Positions 43,831 through 53,149 are shown, numbered from the stretch's first letter. The stretch: 64,000 nucleotides of DNA from Kitasatospora terrestris (GCF_039542905.1 NZ_BAABIS010000001.1:1178001-1242000); one strand, 5' to 3'. Program-made: numbers and translations. Notes: a model not told the origin generated them from the sequence alone.

Positions 43831-45129
43831 TCAGCCGGTGCGGGCCTTCTGCCAGTCCTCCTGGATCGCGTGGAGGTACGCGGCCGGGGTGACGGCGCCA
43901 CCGAGAAGCTGCCGGCTCTGGACGGTGAGAGTGTTGTTCATGGTGCTGGTGCTGTTGGCGAAGAAGTTGACGAGGCCGTTGTCCCGGTTGACCGCCGCCC
44001 AGCCCTTGGCGATGTCGTTCATCACGTTCCCGTCGGCGGCCTTCACCGTGTCGGCGTGCGCGACGGGCAGGAAGCCGGTGTCGAACTGGATCTGCGCAGC
44101 TTCCTGGCTTCCCATGAAGTCTAGGAAGGCCGCCGCCTCGTCGGGGTGCGCAGCCCGGGTCGGGACGGCGTACGCCACGGAAGTGCCGATGGCGGTGGTC
44201 GTGCCGCCGTTGCCGGGGAAGGGCAGGAAGCCGACCCGGCCGTGCATGGCACGGTCGACGACCTGAGCGTCCCAGGAGCCGTCGAACAGGAACAGGCCCT
44301 TCCCTGCGGTGAATTCGTTGACCGCCGTGGGCAGGTCGTTGTCGTTCGCGTCGGCGGGGAAGTAGCCCTTGCGGGCCCAGTCGCTCAGTGTCGCCGCCGC
44401 GGTGTTCCCTCCTGGCGTGTCGATCGTCGCGCCTTGCCTGCCGTTGACCCAGTCCGTGGTCTTGGCCGCACCATCGACCGAGTCGACGATCGACTGAACG
44501 AGGAACGACGAGTGCCCCGCGCGATTGCCGAGCTGGATCGGCAGTTCGCCGGCCGCCTTCGCCTTGGCCAGCGCGGTGTCGAACTCGGCGCGGGTGGCGG
44601 GCGGCTTGAGCCCGAGGCGGGTGAGCTTCTCCCGGTTGTAGTACACGCCGGTCATGGAGAACCCGGCGGGAGCGGCCCACAGGGTTCCGGTGCCGAGCTG
44701 TCGGCCGTCGGGAGTGGACCGCCACTGGGCGAGTTCGCCGGACGGGTAGGCGGTGTTCCAGCCGTACTTCGTGGCCCAGCCGTCGAGGCTGCGGACGAGT
44801 CCGGCCTTCGCGGTGCCGCCGAGCTTGTTCAGCAGCGCCAGATCGGGTGCGTCGGGCGAGGCCAGCAGGCGGTCCAGGCCCGTGTCGTAGGCGTCCTGGG
44901 GGGTGTAGTGGACCTCGACGTCAACGTCGAGGTGTCGGGCGTGGAAGGCGGCGGCCAGGACTCTCAGGGTTCCCGCGCTCTCGGATGTCGCGACCGTCAG
45001 CGTGATTCCTGTCGGCCCCGTCGGAGCTTGAGGAGGATTGCTGCCGCAGGCGGTGAGCAGTAGCGCGGCAGCCAAGGTGGCGGCCGGCCCGGTGGCGGTT
45101 CGGCGCCTGGCGGGCGGTGGTTGTCGCAT
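43831..45129 (-). CDS. Sugar ABC transporter substrate-binding lipoprotein 1
   Basis: A 432-residue extracellular family-1 solute-binding protein. Signal peptide with a lipobox L-T-A-C (Cys near residue 27) makes it a membrane-anchored lipoprotein. Core motifs: A-A-F-H-A-R-H, D-L-A-L-L-N-K-L, T-L-W-A-A-P-A-G-F-S, V-N-E-F-T-A-G-K-G-L-F-L-F-D-G-S-W, D-F-M-G-S-Q-E-A-A-Q-I-Q-F-D-T-G-F-L-P-V. It is a clear paralogue of the protein at 51602-52939, more diverged in the first third. It is last in the run of minus-strand genes, 52 bases after the ROK kinase, with no permease of its own; it may share the permeases at 49.8-51.6 kb. Confidence 0.92.
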   Translation of the reverse strand: MRQPPPARRRTATGPAATLAAALLLTACGSNPPQAPTGPTGITLTVATSESAGTLRVLAAAFHARHLDVDVEVHYTPQDAYDTGLDRLLASPDAPDLALLNKLGGTAKAGLVRSLDGWATKYGWNTAYPSGELAQWRSTPDGRQLGTGTLWAAPAGFSMTGVYYNREKLTRLGLKPPATRAEFDTALAKAKAAGELPIQLGNRAGHSSFLVQSIVDSVDGAAKTTDWVNGRQGATIDTPGGNTAAATLSDWARKGYFPADANDNDLPTAVNEFTAGKGLFLFDGSWDAQVVDRAMHGRVGFLPFPGNGGTTTAIGTSVAYAVPTRAAHPDEAAAFLDFMGSQEAAQIQFDTGFLPVAHADTVKAADGNVMNDIAKGWAAVNRDNGLVNFFANSTSTMNNTLTVQSRQLLGGAVTPAAYLHAIQEDWQKARTG

Positions 45130-45180
45130 GGAATCTCCGTCTTTCGGGGGTCGTGGCTCAGCGGCTTGCACGACCGACAG

Positions 45181-46113
45181 TCAGCGGCCCATCGCCCGCT
45201 GGGCGAGCAGAGCGGCGCCGATGCAGCCGGCCCTTTCACCGAGGGCGGCCTTGACGAGGCGGGGCGGGCGCTGGAAGGTCAGGCGCGCGGCCAGGCGGCG
45301 CTGGAGAGGGTCGAGCAGGAGTTCACCCGATTCGGCAAGGCCGCCGCCGATGACCACTGTCTCGGGTGCCAGCACCGTGGTCAGCGCGGCCAGCGCGATG
45401 GCGAGGGCTTCCACCGCGCGGTCCCAGACCGCGCGGGCGTGGCGGTCACCGACGAGGAGGCGGTCAGCGACCTCGGCGGCGCCGGCGACCGGCCTGCCGG
45501 TGCGGGCGGACAGTTCGGCGGCGATCGCGGATGCCGAGGCGAGGGCTTCGAGGCAGCCGGTCGCACCGCAGGCGCAAGGCGGTCCGGGCTGTTCAACGGA
45601 CAGGTGGCCGATCTCGCCCGCCCAGCCGCTGCCCGTGAGCAGGTGGTCGTCGCTGATCAGGGCGGCGGCGATGCCGGTGCCGACGGCGAGGAAGGCGACG
45701 TCACGGGTGCCGGCGGCGGCTCCGAGGACAGCCTCGGCGAGGCCGCCGGCGCGGACGTCGTGGCCGACGGTGACCGGGAGGCGGCCCTTCAGTCTCCTGG
45801 CCAGCGGCAGGTCCTCAAAGCCGAGGTTCGCGCTGAAGCGCACTTCACCGAGTTCCTCGTCGACGATGCCGGGCACGACCACGCCGGCGCGCACGGGGTC
45901 GATTCCCCGGGTCAGGGCTCGGGTGTCAAGGTCGGCGAGGACCTCGCGGATCGCCTCGACGACGGCCTGCGGACCGTCCCGGACCGGGGTGGGGCGGTTG
46001 AGGGTGAGGACCGGTCGCAGGTCCGGTCCGACGACCGCGCCCTTCATGGCGGTTCCGCCGACGTCCAGGGCGATCACGTACGCCTCGGTGACGGGTGTGC
46101 CCGCGATGCTCAC
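45181..46113 (-). CDS. ROK-family sugar kinase (glucokinase-like)
   Basis: A 310-residue ROK kinase: phosphate-binding D-V-G-G-T-A-M-K-G (about 17-25), catalytic G-H-D-V-R-A-G-G-L-A-E (D of V-N/H-D), and the ROK zinc motif G-H-L-S...C-A-C-G-A-T-G-C-L-E near residue 180. Unlike the two ROK regulators here it lacks a helix-turn-helix, so it should phosphorylate a hexose or aminosugar. GTG 46113 overlaps the stop of the lipoprotein gene (GTGA), and the sugar-binding gene follows by 52 bases: one operon. Confidence 0.9.
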   Translation of the reverse strand: MSIAGTPVTEAYVIALDVGGTAMKGAVVGPDLRPVLTLNRPTPVRDGPQAVVEAIREVLADLDTRALTRGIDPVRAGVVVPGIVDEELGEVRFSANLGFEDLPLARRLKGRLPVTVGHDVRAGGLAEAVLGAAAGTRDVAFLAVGTGIAAALISDDHLLTGSGWAGEIGHLSVEQPGPPCACGATGCLEALASASAIAAELSARTGRPVAGAAEVADRLLVGDRHARAVWDRAVEALAIALAALTTVLAPETVVIGGGLAESGELLLDPLQRRLAARLTFQRPPRLVKAALGERAGCIGAALLAQRAMGR

Positions 46114-46742
46114 GGCTTCGCCTTCGGTCCAGCGGTGGGGACCGGGGGGTTCTGCGCCTCCAGCGGGTTCTTGTCGATGGCGACGATGGCCCAACGGTCG
46201 CCCTGCTTGGCGAGGCTGACGGAGCGGTGCTGGGTGTAGGGCTTGTTGAGCTCGAGATGGCTGGTAGCGAGGTAGCCGGGGTCCGCCGCGGTGAACTCGA
46301 TGGTGGCGTCCATCTGGACCTTGGCGGTGGTCATGTCCTTGGGGAAGGTGGACTGGTACCAGGCAATGCTCACCTGGCGGGTGGCGAGGTGGTTGGTGGT
46401 GAACAGGGCGGCGAGCTTGGTGTCGTACTGCTGGGCGCGCAGGGAAGCGGTGAAGTCGGTTCCGTAGAAGGTGAATTCCTGGGTGGTGCTGTCCGCGATG
46501 CCGGCGGCGTCGCGGTTGTCGACGGCTCCGGAGTGCAGCACCACGGTCTTCCGGACGGCTGTGACCACCGGGTCGTCGTCAGGGAGCTGGCGGATGGTCT
46601 TGCCGTCGGCGTCGATGACGTGCCAGAGGCTTTGCCCCGAGTGGTCGGGAACGGTGGGGCCGGGGGGCGCGGGCTGCGCCGTGGTGCAGCCCGCGGCGGC
46701 AAGGACGGCCGCGAGGGCGAATGCGACGGGTCGGACGGACAT
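46110..46742 (-). CDS. Hypothetical lipoprotein
   Basis: A 210-residue protein with a signal peptide and lipobox A-A-G-C (Cys near 19). The mature part has an NTF2-like look: V-L-H-S-G-A-V-D-N-R-D-A-A-G-I-A, T-T-Q-E-F-T-F-Y-G, a R-A-Q-Q-Y-D-T-K-L-A-A-L-F, and W-A-I-V-A-I-D-K-N-P-L-E near the end. It overlaps the ROK kinase start. Role in sugar capture or the envelope is only inferred from the operon. Confidence 0.75.
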   Translation of the reverse strand: MSVRPVAFALAAVLAAAGCTTAQPAPPGPTVPDHSGQSLWHVIDADGKTIRQLPDDDPVVTAVRKTVVLHSGAVDNRDAAGIADSTTQEFTFYGTDFTASLRAQQYDTKLAALFTTNHLATRQVSIAWYQSTFPKDMTTAKVQMDATIEFTAADPGYLATSHLELNKPYTQHRSVSLAKQGDRWAIVAIDKNPLEAQNPPVPTAGPKAKP

Positions 46743-46830
46743 GGTGTGTGCTCCTGGGGGTGCGGCGCGGGCCGCCGTGGGGTGCGGCCCGCGCCCGTGA
46801 TGCCGGGTCAGGCTCTTGCGGGGTTGGGGG

Positions 46831-48138
46831 TCAGGAGGCGGGTTCGAAGGTCCACTGACCGGTCCACCAGGTGCTCGGCGCGGCGCCGTGCTGGAGGTTG
46901 CCGGTGAGGTTCTCGGTGTGGGCGTAGGTGCCGGTGGAGCGGTTCTTCAGGCGGGTGTAGCCGGAGACGGCTTCCTCGGTCCACTGGCTCCGGGCGTCGG
47001 TGGCGGGCAGGCTCCCGTAGTGGACGACTGCGTCGGCGGTGGTGGTGTTCATGTACTCGCCGGTCCAGCGGTTGCGGTAGCGGGTGTAGCCGTCACCGGT
47101 GGTCTCCTTGGACCACTGGGAGCTCCAGTAGGTGGCCGGCACGTTGCCGTACTGGACGTTGCCGGTCTTGTTCTCGATGTTGAGGTACTGACCGGTCTGG
47201 TGGTTCTTGATCCGCTGGTACGGCTCGGGGTAGCCGGCGTTGTTCTTGAAGACCCGGATGTAGTCGACGTTCCAGGTCTTGGGCCAGGTGTCGTTGTGGA
47301 CGCCGGAGCCGGCGTCGGTGTAGAGGCCGAGGATCATGCCCATGGGCGAGTTCGGCGCGTCGTTGATGGTCTTGTAGAGCTGGTTGTCGTAGTAGAAGTT
47401 GAGCTGGGTGGGGGTCCAGTCCATGCCGTAGACGTGGTACTCGGTGGTGGGGCTGCCGCTGGGCACGGCCGCGTCGGACAGGTACCAGCTGGACAGGAAG
47501 TTGGGGTCGCTCCAGCCGTAGGCGGCGATGCGCCAGTTGTTCGGCTTGGAGAAGAACGTCTCGATCATGTCGATCTCGGAGTTGGCGTTGGCGCTGGTGG
47601 TGTCGTCGGTGCCGACGAGCCACATGGCCTGGTGGCCGCCGCCGCCGACGTTCGAGTTCTTGGCCCGGATCTCGAAGTAGCCGTACTTGGTGGAGTAGCC
47701 GTTGAAGTCCGGCTCGTGGTGGTCGTTGGGCATCGAGGAGTTGAAGCGGTGCCACCAGTCCTTCTCGTAGGACTGGATGCTGGAGATCTTCACCGTGCCG
47801 TCGTACTGGGCGTTCCAGGCCGGGGTGTCGGCGTCCAGGCGCTCGGTGAGGACGCCGTCGGCGACGGTGTAGCGGGCCTTGGCGTTGGCCGGGGTGGAGG
47901 TCCAGTGCGGCAGGTAGGAGTCCAGCCACTTGGCGGAGTTGAGCGTGGTGCCGTCGAACTCCTCGTCGAAGTCCAGGGTGTAGCCCGACTTCGTGGTGGG
48001 GTTGGGCGGGAAGTCGGCGGCCTGCGCGGCCGTCACCGGCGCCGCCAGCGCGGCGGCCGTGACCAGGCCGGCGACGGCGAGGGCTGCCCGGCGGAGCCGG
48101 GACGGGGTGGGCGCGGTGCCCGGGGGGTGTGCAGCCAT
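46831..48138 (-). CDS. Secreted GH16 family glycosidase with C-terminal repeat domain
   Basis: A 435-residue secreted enzyme. Signal peptide ends A-A-Q-A (about 40). The GH16 beta-jelly roll (about 50-290) carries the catalytic E188-I-D-M-I-E193 motif and the family's W-L-V-G, Y-G-Y-F-E-I-R-A-K and H-V-Y-G-M-D-W-T-P strands. A C-terminal domain (about 295-435) has three repeats with R-I-K-N/Y-R-N-R, T-G-x-Y-x-N/H and a W-x-x-Q-W, like a beta-trefoil or fascin-type carbohydrate-binding module. GH16 members cleave beta-1,3/1,4-glucans, laminarin, agar or carrageenan; which one is not clear. The operon context argues for a glucan fed to the ABC importer. Confidence 0.9.
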   Translation of the reverse strand: MAAHPPGTAPTPSRLRRAALAVAGLVTAAALAAPVTAAQAADFPPNPTTKSGYTLDFDEEFDGTTLNSAKWLDSYLPHWTSTPANAKARYTVADGVLTERLDADTPAWNAQYDGTVKISSIQSYEKDWWHRFNSSMPNDHHEPDFNGYSTKYGYFEIRAKNSNVGGGGHQAMWLVGTDDTTSANANSEIDMIETFFSKPNNWRIAAYGWSDPNFLSSWYLSDAAVPSGSPTTEYHVYGMDWTPTQLNFYYDNQLYKTINDAPNSPMGMILGLYTDAGSGVHNDTWPKTWNVDYIRVFKNNAGYPEPYQRIKNHQTGQYLNIENKTGNVQYGNVPATYWSSQWSKETTGDGYTRYRNRWTGEYMNTTTADAVVHYGSLPATDARSQWTEEAVSGYTRLKNRSTGTYAHTENLTGNLQHGAAPSTWWTGQWTFEPAS

Positions 48139-48456
48139 GGTGGGGTCCCTTTCAGGGAGGTGGGGGTGCTGCATGGCTTCCGGCATCCGGCGTCGCGGAA
48201 CCGGAGATCGGGGGGCGGTGTCCCGGGGCGTCAGGGTTCGGCGCTCCGTGCGGGGAGGTGTTCCGAGGACGCCCCGGGCGGTCCGGGTCCTGTCCAGGGG
48301 GGCGGACCCGGGGTGGGGGTGGGCCGGCTCAGTCGCCGGGTGCGCGACCAACCGCCGGTTTCCCTGGACGGCTGCGGCCGCTCGCGCGGTGACAGCCGTC
48401 CGGGGACGTCCGGGCCCGTGGTCCGGGGAAGGTCGGGCCCGGAGATCTCGAGTGAT

Positions 48457-49740
48457 TCAGTCGAGGTGCTCGACCGTCCCGTTGTGGCGGGAGCGTTCGG
48501 CGGCCCAGGCCACCCGGTGGCTCTCCAGGCTGGTCGCCGGGTCGGAGAGGATGTGCCTGGGATCACCGGTGCAGAGGGCGTCGAGGAAGGCGTCGACCAG
48601 GCGCTCGTCGCCGCCGCCGTGGCCGCTGCCCGCGTCCGGGCCGTCCACGCCGAGCACCAGGGTCTCCTCGTGTCCGGTGACGAAGTCGGTGACGGTGGCG
48701 TTGACGCCGTCGCCGTCGAGGGAGCCGCGGGTGCCGAAGATCCGGGTCTTGCGGTGGGTGAACGGGGTGAACGCGGTCATCGTGAACGAGGCCGTGGCGC
48801 CGTTCGCGTACTCGAGGTTGACCACCTGGTGGTCGACCACGTCGTTGTCGCACGCGTACACGCAGCGCCCGTACGGTCCTTCGCGCAGCGCCTGCACGAC
48901 GCCTTCGGGGGTGCGCGCGCCGGTCACCGCGGCGAGCGGCCACCGCTCCCGGTCCGGGTCGCCCAGACACCCCAGGTACAGGCGCGGCGCGGAGTAGGGG
49001 CAGGTCGGCTCCAGCGGGCAGTCCAGGCAGTTGTCCGCCGCGGTGGCCGGGCGGTTCTCCGGCCGGAAGTGGCTGAGCGAGCCGAACGAGGACACCTTGG
49101 TGACCGAGGAGCCGACGATGTAGGAGAGCCAGTCCAGGTCGTGCGAGGACTTGGCCAGCAGCATCGGGGTGGCCAGGTCCTCCCGCCGCCAGTTGCCCCG
49201 GACGTAGGAGTGCGTCTGGTGCCACCAGCCGACCGGTTCCAGGTGTTCGACGCTGACGATCTCGCCGAGCCTGCCGGAGTCGATGATCGCCTTCACGCCC
49301 TGGGTGTAGGGCGTGTAGCGCAGGACGTGGCAGACGGCGAGCATCACGCCGGCCTCGTTCACCGCGTCGGTGATCCGGCGGACATCCTGCTCGCTGGTGG
49401 CCATCGGCTTCTCCAGCAGGATGTGGTAGCCGAGCCGAGCGAAGTGGACGGCGGGTTCGACGTGGTCGGCGTCCTGGGTGGTGACGATCACCGCGTCGGC
49501 CTCGGGGGGCCGTGTGGCCAGCTGCTGCCAGTCGTCGAACACCTCGGCGTCGGGGTGGCGGGCCGCGGCGGCTGCGGCGCGGGCTGGGTCGGGTTCGGCG
49601 ATCGCCACGACCTCGGCGCGGCCGGTGTACGCCGCGTAGGTGGCGTAGGTGGAGCCGCGGCCACCGGCGCCGACCAGGATCAGACGGGGCGGTCGGGCGG
49701 GGGTCGGGGAGGTCTTCGGGTGCAGGAGGGCATGCGTCAT
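48457..49740 (-). CDS. Gfo/Idh/MocA-family oxidoreductase, four-cysteine type, copy 1
   Basis: A 427-residue oxidoreductase with the NAD(P)-binding G-A-G-G-R-G (24-29) and the family E-K-P-M (110-113), then the C-terminal beta-sheet domain with E-H-L-E-P-V-G-W-W-H. It has a cluster C238-x2-C241-x5-C247-x10-C258, also present at equal spacing in the gene at 59516. Members oxidise or epimerise sugar or cyclitol carbons. Gene order places it between the permeases and the GH16 gene, so a role in converting the imported sugar is likely; the Cys cluster may bind a metal. Confidence 0.88.
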   Translation of the reverse strand: MTHALLHPKTSPTPARPPRLILVGAGGRGSTYATYAAYTGRAEVVAIAEPDPARAAAAAARHPDAEVFDDWQQLATRPPEADAVIVTTQDADHVEPAVHFARLGYHILLEKPMATSEQDVRRITDAVNEAGVMLAVCHVLRYTPYTQGVKAIIDSGRLGEIVSVEHLEPVGWWHQTHSYVRGNWRREDLATPMLLAKSSHDLDWLSYIVGSSVTKVSSFGSLSHFRPENRPATAADNCLDCPLEPTCPYSAPRLYLGCLGDPDRERWPLAAVTGARTPEGVVQALREGPYGRCVYACDNDVVDHQVVNLEYANGATASFTMTAFTPFTHRKTRIFGTRGSLDGDGVNATVTDFVTGHEETLVLGVDGPDAGSGHGGGDERLVDAFLDALCTGDPRHILSDPATSLESHRVAWAAERSRHNGTVEHLD

Positions 49741-49788
49741 GGCGGTGGGTCCCCCAGGTGACGGTGGAGAGAGAACAGGTGTGAAGGG

Positions 49789-50610
49789 TCAGCCCTTGAC
49801 GGCGCCGGAGAGCATCCCGGCGATGAAGTGCCGCTGGAAGAACAGGTAGACGGCGACGACAGGGGCGATGACGATCAGCGTCGCCGCAGAGAGCAGGGGC
49901 ACGTCGATGTTGTGTGCGCCGACGAAGAAGCCGAGGCCGGCGGGGGCGGTGCGTCCGGCGGGGTCCTGGATGAGGATCAGCGCGAGCAGGAACTGGTTCC
50001 AGGCCCACAGGAAGTACAGCAGGCCGAGGGTGATCAGGGCCGGCTTGGCGCAGGGCAGCAGGACCTTCCACAGCACGGTCCAGCTTCCGGCGCCGTCGAC
50101 GGCTGCGGCCTCGACCATCTCCTTGGGCAGGGCGAGGAACTGCTCGCGCATCCAGAAGGCGCCGAAGGGCATGAACAGGCCGACCAGGGCGAGGATCAGC
50201 GCGAGCGGGGTGTCGATCAGCCCGAGCGAGCGCAGGTCGTAGTAGAGCGGCACCACCGCGGCCTCGTACGGCAGGGCCAGGCCCAGCATCAGGAAGGCGA
50301 AGATCACCTTGCGGCCGCGGAACTCCATCAGGGCGAAGGCGTACCCGGCCAGGGAGGCGCAGACCAGCGCCAGCGGGACGACGCCGAGGGCGATCACCGT
50401 GCTGTTGCTCAGCAACTGCCCGAACCCTGCGGTGGACCAGGCCCGGGTGAACGACTCGAACGTGGGGTGCTCGGGCCACTGGAGGCCGCCGACCAGGGTG
50501 CCGGGCGGGTTGAGCGCGGCGAGCACGATCCCGGCGAACGGGACGAGCACGGCGAGGCAGAAGGCGGCCATCACGGCACGGCCGAGTAGACCTTCGAAAC
50601 GACGGTTCAT
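49789..50610 (-). CDS. Sugar ABC transporter permease (MalG type)
   Basis: A 273-residue inner-membrane permease with six helices and the family EAA loop E-A-A-A-V-D-G-A-G-S-W-T-V-L-W-K-V-L-L-P (about 180-200) that docks the ATPase, and the ending L-S-G-A-V-K-G typical of MalG-like proteins. ATG 50610 overlaps the upstream permease stop (ATGA). No ATPase gene is nearby; the shared MsiK-type ATPase of Streptomyces, elsewhere on the chromosome, is the probable partner. Confidence 0.93.
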   Translation of the reverse strand: MNRRFEGLLGRAVMAAFCLAVLVPFAGIVLAALNPPGTLVGGLQWPEHPTFESFTRAWSTAGFGQLLSNSTVIALGVVPLALVCASLAGYAFALMEFRGRKVIFAFLMLGLALPYEAAVVPLYYDLRSLGLIDTPLALILALVGLFMPFGAFWMREQFLALPKEMVEAAAVDGAGSWTVLWKVLLPCAKPALITLGLLYFLWAWNQFLLALILIQDPAGRTAPAGLGFFVGAHNIDVPLLSAATLIVIAPVVAVYLFFQRHFIAGMLSGAVKG

Positions 50611-51605
50611 CAGTCCTTCTCCCCCGTGATCCGGTTGATCCCCAGCACGACCAGGGCGATCAGCGCGCTCAGCACGACGGCCAGGGCGCAGGCGGCGCCG
50701 ACCTCGCCGTTGGTGAAGGCGAGCCGGTAGATCAGCACGCCGGGGACGGTGGTGGAGTCGCCGGGGCCGCCGCCGGTGGTGACGTAGACGACGTCGAAGC
50801 TGGCGAGCGCGGCGATCACGGTGATGGTCATGGCGACGCCGATCTCGGCGCGCAGCCCGGGCAGGGTGACGGCGAAGAACTCGCGGACGGGTCCGGCACC
50901 GTCGAGCCGGGCGGCCTCGTACAGGCTGGTGTCGATCTTCTGGATGCCGGCCTGGAAGACCACCAGGCACAGCCCCAGCATCACCCAGGTGCCGACCAGC
51001 CCGACCGCGACGTACGCCCAGGTGAAGTCGCCGAGCCAGGCCCGGGTCATCGAACCGAGGCCGATCGCGCGCAGGCCCTGGTTGACGATGCCGTCGGTGG
51101 AGTACATCCACTTCCAGGTGACACCGACCGCGACCAGGGGCACGACCTGCGGCAGGAAGAGCACGGTGCGGCTGACCGGGTAGCGGCGTCCGCCGCGGCC
51201 GCCGATGACCGCGGCGAGCAGCAGGCCCAGGGCGATCGGCAGCAGCGAGTAGAAACCGATGAAGCCGAGCGCGTGCAGGACCGAGGCGCGCAGCGCGGGG
51301 TCGGTCAGGACCTGCCGGTAGTTGTCGAGCCCGACCCAGGTGCCGGCGGTGACGCCGTCCCACGCGAAGAACGACAGCCACACGGTGTGCAGCCACGGCA
51401 GGCCGACGAACGCGGTGTACAGGGTGAGCGCGGGCGCCAGGTAGAGGTACGCGACCTTCCGGCCGGCCGGGCGGCGGGGGCCGACGCGCAGGGTGCGCGT
51501 CGGCTGGCCGGCTCGGGCCTGCGACCGGGCGCCGGGTTCACCGCCGGGGGGCGGGGTGGCCCGGTGTGCGGTGCCGCGCGGCTCGCGCAGGGGGGTGCTG
51601 GTCAC
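50610..51605 (-). CDS. Sugar ABC transporter permease (MalF type)
   Basis: A 331-residue permease with a cytoplasmic Arg/Gly/Pro-rich N-terminus (1-45), six membrane helices and the EAA loop E-A-A-R-L-D-G-A-G-P-V-R-E-F-F-A-V-T-L-P. It pairs with the MalG-type permease downstream (ATGA overlap) and overlaps the binding-protein gene upstream (its ATG lies inside the last codons), so all three are translated together. Confidence 0.93.
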   Translation of the reverse strand: MTSTPLREPRGTAHRATPPPGGEPGARSQARAGQPTRTLRVGPRRPAGRKVAYLYLAPALTLYTAFVGLPWLHTVWLSFFAWDGVTAGTWVGLDNYRQVLTDPALRASVLHALGFIGFYSLLPIALGLLLAAVIGGRGGRRYPVSRTVLFLPQVVPLVAVGVTWKWMYSTDGIVNQGLRAIGLGSMTRAWLGDFTWAYVAVGLVGTWVMLGLCLVVFQAGIQKIDTSLYEAARLDGAGPVREFFAVTLPGLRAEIGVAMTITVIAALASFDVVYVTTGGGPGDSTTVPGVLIYRLAFTNGEVGAACALAVVLSALIALVVLGINRITGEKD

Positions 51606-52939
51606 TGGTGGCCCTTGGTCCAGTCGTTCTGCAGAGCGTCGAGGTACTGCTCGGGTCCGATCTTCCCGCCGATCAGCTGCTGGCCTTGGGAGGTGAGCGT
51701 GTCGCCCATGGTGGCGTCGGTGTTGGCGAAGAAGTTCACCAGGCCGTTGTCCTTGTTGACGGCGGCCCAGCCCTTGGCGACCTCGTTCATCACGTTGCCC
51801 TCGGCGCCCTTGACCGTGTCGGCGTGGGCGACCGGCAGGAAGCCGGTGTCGAACTGGATCTGCGCGGCCTCGGGGGTGTTCATGAAGTCCAGGAAGGCGG
51901 CGGCCAGGTCGGGGTTCTTGGCCTTGGCGGGGATGGCGTAGGCGACCGAGGTGCCGATGCCGGTGGCCTTGCCGCTCTCACCGGGGAAGGTGAGGAAGCC
52001 GGTCTTCCCGTGGGCGGCCTTGTCGATCACCTGGGCGTCCCAGGAGCCGTTGAACAGGAACAGGCCCTTGCCCTTGGTGAACTCGGCGACCGAGCCGGGC
52101 AGGTCGGTGCCGTTGGCGCCGTCCGGCAGGTACCCCTTCTTCGCCCAGTCGGCGAGGGTGGTCGCGGCGGCGGTGCCCCCGGGGGTCTTGATGGTGGCGC
52201 CGGCCTTGCCGTTGACCCAGTCGCTGGTCTTCGCCGCGCCGTCGGTGGCGTCCACGATCGACTGCACGATGAAGGACGAGTGGCCCTGCAGGTTGCCGAG
52301 CTGGACCGGCAGCTCCCCGGCCGCCTTGGCCTTCGCGAGGGCGGCGTCGAACTCGGCCCGGGTGGTCGGCGGGGTGATGCCGAGCTTCGCCGCGATGTCC
52401 TTGTTGTAGAAGACGCCGACCACCGAGAACCCGGCCGGCCCGGCCCACAGGTGCCCGGTGCCCAGCTGCTTGCCGTCGTCGCTCGCCCGCCACTGGTCCA
52501 GCTCGGTGGACGAGTACTTGGCGTCCCAACCGTAGGCCTTGGCGTAGTCGTCCAGGCTGCGCACCAGGTTGGCCTTGACGGTGGTGCCGAGCTTGTTCAG
52601 CAGCGCCAGGTCGGGCGCCTGGTCGGAGGAGAGCTTCAGGTTGAGGCTCTTGTCGTAGTCGTCCGGGCCCGTGTACTGGAAGTCCACCGTGATGTTCGGG
52701 TGCTTGGCATGGAAAGCCTGCGCGAGGGCCTTAGTGGTACCGGCGTTCTCGGAGCTCACGATCGTCAGCGTCGCACTCCCGGTGGGCAGTGCGGTGGAGA
52801 CGGGGCCGGTGGGGGCCGGTCCGGCCGAGGAGCCTCCGGGAGTCAGGCCGCCACAGGCGGTCAGGCCGGTTGCGGCAGCCACCAGCATGGCGCACATCGC
52901 GGTGGTGCGGGCCGAACGGCGAAGGGGTCTTGCGGACAT
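51602..52939 (-). CDS. Sugar ABC transporter substrate-binding lipoprotein 2
   Basis: A 445-residue solute-binding lipoprotein; lipobox L-T-A-C with Cys near 29. It has the same core as the paralogue at 43831-45129: F-H-A-K-H-P-N-I-T-V-D-F, D-L-A-L-L-N-K-L, G-H-L-W-A-G-P-A-G-F, G-K-G-L-F-L-F-N-G-S-W-D and I-Q-F-D-T-G-F-L-P-V. First gene of the transport operon; upstream is a TACGCAAG inverted repeat and the divergent ROK repressor, which likely controls it. Confidence 0.93.
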   Translation of the reverse strand: MSARPLRRSARTTAMCAMLVAAATGLTACGGLTPGGSSAGPAPTGPVSTALPTGSATLTIVSSENAGTTKALAQAFHAKHPNITVDFQYTGPDDYDKSLNLKLSSDQAPDLALLNKLGTTVKANLVRSLDDYAKAYGWDAKYSSTELDQWRASDDGKQLGTGHLWAGPAGFSVVGVFYNKDIAAKLGITPPTTRAEFDAALAKAKAAGELPVQLGNLQGHSSFIVQSIVDATDGAAKTSDWVNGKAGATIKTPGGTAAATTLADWAKKGYLPDGANGTDLPGSVAEFTKGKGLFLFNGSWDAQVIDKAAHGKTGFLTFPGESGKATGIGTSVAYAIPAKAKNPDLAAAFLDFMNTPEAAQIQFDTGFLPVAHADTVKGAEGNVMNEVAKGWAAVNKDNGLVNFFANTDATMGDTLTSQGQQLIGGKIGPEQYLDALQNDWTKGHQ

Positions 52940-52995
52940 GGGTGCTCCTCAAAGGGGCAGGGTCGGACATGCGAAACCCTGCACGTTGTCGAGAC

Positions 52996-53026
52996 TACGC
53001 AAGGAGTTATGGCGACTTCTTGCGTA
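52996..53026. promoter_or_regulatory. Inverted repeat, candidate ROK operator
   Basis: TACGCAAG (52996-53003) and CTTGCGTA (53019-53026) form a perfect inverted repeat with a 15-base spacer, just upstream of the sugar-binding protein gene. The same half-site lies before ROK gene 1 (42272-42281). Confidence 0.5.
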
Positions 53027-53066
53027 AGTCAGAGCATGCTCCCCCGGACGCCAAGCCGTCAAGGCA

Positions 53067-53087
53067 TTACGTAATTGCTTTCCGTAA
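53067..53087. promoter_or_regulatory. TTACG..CGTAA inverted repeat before ROK gene 2
   Basis: TTACG (53067-53071) and CGTAA (53083-53087), spaced 11 bases, 60 bases before the ROK start. AT-rich compared with its surroundings; a second repressor site or the ROK promoter. Confidence 0.4.
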
Positions 53088-53149
53088 CGTTTCGGCATAA
53101 CATGGCGGCAGGAACGCAGGGGGCGTTCCACATCCTGAAGCGAGGTCCT

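Noticed and set aside
46816..49761. 981-residue plus-strand open frame
   Set aside because: Antisense to the GH16 and oxidoreductase genes; Gly/Val/Asp-rich, no family, arises from GC bias of the real frames.
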